From JBFIHZ01 sp041601535 (GTDB lineage: Bacteria > Pseudomonadota > Gammaproteobacteria > Xanthomonadales > SZUA-36), in assembly GCA_041601535.1 (NCBI GenBank), contig JBFIHZ010000241.1, positions 1 through 6,673 on the forward strand: DNA of 6,673 nucleotides, written 5' to 3'. The position numbers and the translations under genes are program-made. The notes under the pieces were generated by a model, which did not search any database, was not told where the DNA came from, and was given only the letters and a program-made list of their open reading frames with translations. Positions 5,024 to 6,673 of this stretch are shown here, one piece after another. Within the stretch, counting starts at the first letter, position 1, and each line of letters opens with the position of its first letter.

Positions 5024-6430
5024 TCAATAAACCATTTCCGACACAACGTTCAGCATCATGCGTGTGCTGGCCTTGATGTTGTCCAGGCTTAAGCGCTCGT
5101 CGTTGCCGTGGATTCGGGAAAAATCTTCCACCGGCACCACCACCGGGTGGTAGCCGTAAGCCACAATACCGTTGTCCCTGAAAAAATGACTGTCAGTAAA
5201 TCCGCTCATAACCGACGGGACCACGCGCGCATCAGGGAAGTATTCCGCTGTAAGCCGTTCTATAACTTCAAACAGCCGGGTATTGGCAGGCGAAACAGCG
5301 GGTGAAAAACCCATAATACGCTCAATGGCGATCGCATCATCATCGATGATGGCGGTCAACTCTTGCAGGAATGCGTCCGGGTCCTGTTCCGGCAACAACC
5401 GACAGTCAAGTTGTGCCGAAGCCACCGGCGGGACGACATTAATTTTTTTACTACCCTCAAGCATGGTAATTGAACAGGTGTTGCGCGTCAGAGCGTGCAG
5501 TAAAGGATCCTGCTGCTGCAGTGCAACAAGATTGGCCGGGTATTTCGAGGCATCAGCGATATTCTCAAGAGTGGACTTCAATGGCTCTTCGTAATCCTGT
5601 GCGATGGCCTTGAAGTAGGCATCCACCGCCGGACCGATCTGCGGCGCGAAAGGCTGGTTCAGGATATTTGCCAGCGCCTGCACCAGCCGGGTGACGGATG
5701 AACTGCTGCGTGGCATGGAGCCATGCCCGGGCACATCAGTAGCCACCAGTTTTAGCCACAACGGCACTTTCTGCGTCACCTCAACGTTGAACAACAGGCG
5801 TTCAACGCCATTCTTACTCGAAGAAACGCCCCAGCCGCCCTCGTTAATCACCAGGCCAACGTCAGCAAAAAGTTCGGGGCGGTTCTTGAGCATCCAGCCA
5901 GCCCCGAAGAACCCGCCAGCCTCTTCATCCGCGGTGGCCAGAAAAATCAGGTCACGATTCAACGGCAGGCCACGGCGGTGCACTTCCAGAAAGGTCAGCA
6001 GGTGCGCAATGCCAGAGGCCTTATCATCTATCACACCACGGCCATAAAGGTAACCGTCACGGATTTCACCACCCAACGGTTCCACCGTCCAGAACTCTTC
6101 ATTGGCTGGCACCACATCCATATGATGCAGCAACACCAGCCCGGGCTCATCGCCGCCTTCAATTTTCGCCCAGATGTTGGCCCGGCCCGGGGCCGATTCG
6201 GCCACCTCGTATGCAATACCCGCCTGATCAAACAATGCAGCAAAGAACTCAGCGCCTACAATTTCATTGCCTGGCGGATTGACTGTATTCAACCGAACAT
6301 AGGCCTGCAGCAGGTCGACCGAGGCCTGGCCGATCGATTCCGGATCAGTTGCTGGCAGCGGCTGAGCCAAAAGACTATGACCTGAAAAAGCGGGCAAGAC
6401 AACGAGAAGAATTGTAAGAAATCGGCGCAT
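5024..6430 (-). CDS. Exported M20-family metallopeptidase
   Basis: The protein is 468 residues from the ATG at 6430. That start is backed by AGGA (6438-6441) seven bases upstream and by a signal peptide directly after it (MRRFLTILLVVLPAFSGHSLLAQ). A TTG start at 6457 would add 9 residues before the signal peptide and is unlikely. M20 enzymes are di-zinc aminopeptidases, carboxypeptidases or deacylases. The expected residues are all visible: H103 and D105 (HHMDVVP), bridging D135 (GRGVIDDKA), catalytic E169 and metal ligand E170 (ATADEEAGG), E197 (INEGG), H236 of the dimerisation lid (PGHGSMP) and H441 (RIHGNDERLS). The length is normal for periplasmic M20 peptidases related to the carboxypeptidase S/acylase group. 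The substrate is probably a peptide or N-acyl amino acid, but it cannot be read from sequence. It converges with the L-domain gene, leaving a 71-bp gap with no clear terminator. Confidence 0.93.
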   Translation of the reverse strand: MRRFLTILLVVLPAFSGHSLLAQPLPATDPESIGQASVDLLQAYVRLNTVNPPGNEIVGAEFFAALFDQAGIAYEVAESAPGRANIWAKIEGGDEPGLVLLHHMDVVPANEEFWTVEPLGGEIRDGYLYGRGVIDDKASGIAHLLTFLEVHRRGLPLNRDLIFLATADEEAGGFFGAGWMLKNRPELFADVGLVINEGGWGVSSSKNGVERLLFNVEVTQKVPLWLKLVATDVPGHGSMPRSSSSVTRLVQALANILNQPFAPQIGPAVDAYFKAIAQDYEEPLKSTLENIADASKYPANLVALQQQDPLLHALTRNTCSITMLEGSKKINVVPPVASAQLDCRLLPEQDPDAFLQELTAIIDDDAIAIERIMGFSPAVSPANTRLFEVIERLTAEYFPDARVVPSVMSGFTDSHFFRDNGIVAYGYHPVVVPVEDFSRIHGNDERLSLDNIKASTRMMLNVVSEMVY

Positions 6431-6437
6431 ATCTAGG

Positions 6438-6441
6438 TCCT
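6438..6441 (-). promoter_or_regulatory. Ribosome-binding site of the M20 peptidase
   Basis: On the minus strand AGGA stands seven bases before the ATG at 6430. This decides for that start over the upstream in-frame TTG. Confidence 0.6.
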
Positions 6442-6466
6442 GTGTGGCGGTCGGCAAACGGATAAT

Positions 6467-6496
6467 TTACATCATGTTAGTGGTGTTTTTTTTCAT
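6467..6496 (-). other. Possible 9-codon leader ORF (MKKNTTNMM)
   Basis: This minus-strand ATG...TAA frame lies between the permease stop and the peptidase start. It contains an 8-base A run (T run at 6486-6493 on the plus strand) encoding two lysines. It has no strong ribosome-binding site, and a frame this short can arise by chance. Confidence 0.15.
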
Positions 6497-6516
6497 CGCT
6501 ATCCGGATACCGCACG

Positions 6517-6673
6517 TTACCCACGTTGATCAAGGAAAAACCCCAAAGAAATCATCAGCCCAATGGCCACCACGATCCACCGCAGGACGCCGGCCGGAAT
6601 GCGATAGACGATGGCGGCACCGGTATAACCCCCGACTATGGCCGCGGCGCCCAGCAACAGTAAATGACCCACC
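6517..6673 (-). CDS. TauE/SafE-type membrane permease, C-terminal part
   Basis: Fifty-one codons run from the window edge to the TAA at 6517-6519. They read GHLLLLGAAAIVGGYTGAA, then YRIPAGVLRWIVVAIGLMIS and a FFLDQRG tail. GGY.GA followed by the R..PA.VLR...V.IG pattern is the typical last two helices of TauE/SafE (sulfite exporter family) permeases, which move sulfonates, sulfite or other small organic anions across the inner membrane. The specific substrate cannot be told from this part. The gene lies 86 bp upstream of the M20 peptidase on the same strand and may share its transcript. The 5' part lies outside the window. Confidence 0.82.
   Translation of the reverse strand, partial: VGHLLLLGAAAIVGGYTGAAIVYRIPAGVLRWIVVAIGLMISLGFFLDQRG

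Noticed and set aside
6481..6510. T run with the TATCCGGATA palindrome (6500-6509) as a terminator
   Set aside because: For minus-strand transcripts the palindrome is followed by an A run, not a U run, and on the plus strand the T run comes before the palindrome. The order is wrong for an intrinsic terminator in either direction.

Overview
The window looks like a chromosomal stretch from a Gram-negative bacterium, most likely a marine or environmental gammaproteobacterium. That guess rests on style, not on a marker gene. There are several exported proteins with ordinary Sec signal peptides, a DUF3565 gene, a protein ending close to an 'NDGFE' motif of the kind seen at the C-termini of gammaproteobacterial exported proteins, and moderately GC-rich coding sequence. 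No rRNA, tRNA, CRISPR array or intact transposase gene is visible.

Layout. (1) 1-2061, plus strand: the 3' part of a large protein built from two [Ig-like + formylglycine-generating-enzyme-like (SUMF1)] units in tandem. Its 5' end lies outside the window. Both SUMF1-like domains lack the catalytic cysteine pair of true formylglycine-generating enzymes. (2) 2083-2657: a 575-bp segment bounded by a perfect 24-bp inverted repeat. Inside it are a 5'-truncated potassium-channel fragment that keeps the TVGYGD selectivity filter, and a small intact DUF3565 gene. No transposase is present, so it looks like a non-autonomous mobile cassette or a repeat-bounded insertion carrying passenger DNA. (3) 2815-3330, plus strand: a small exported NTF2/SnoaL-like protein. 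(4) 3331-3705: a non-coding stretch with a near-perfect 27-bp palindrome and other short inverted repeats. (5) 3706-4952, plus strand: an exported repeat protein of the receptor-L-domain/leucine-rich type, split by an apparent one-base deletion near 4657-4660. (6) 5024-6430, minus strand: an exported M20-family zinc peptidase with all its metal and catalytic residues. (7) 6517-6673, minus strand: the C-terminal end of a TauE/SafE-type membrane permease, 86 bp upstream of the peptidase and possibly co-transcribed with it.

The genes do not form an obvious single pathway. The shared theme is export: the NTF2-like protein, the L-domain protein and the peptidase all carry signal peptides, and the SUMF1/Ig protein has the architecture of a large surface or secreted protein. 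The part most worth following up is the inverted-repeat-bounded cassette, followed by the duplicated SUMF1 architecture and the frameshifted repeat protein.
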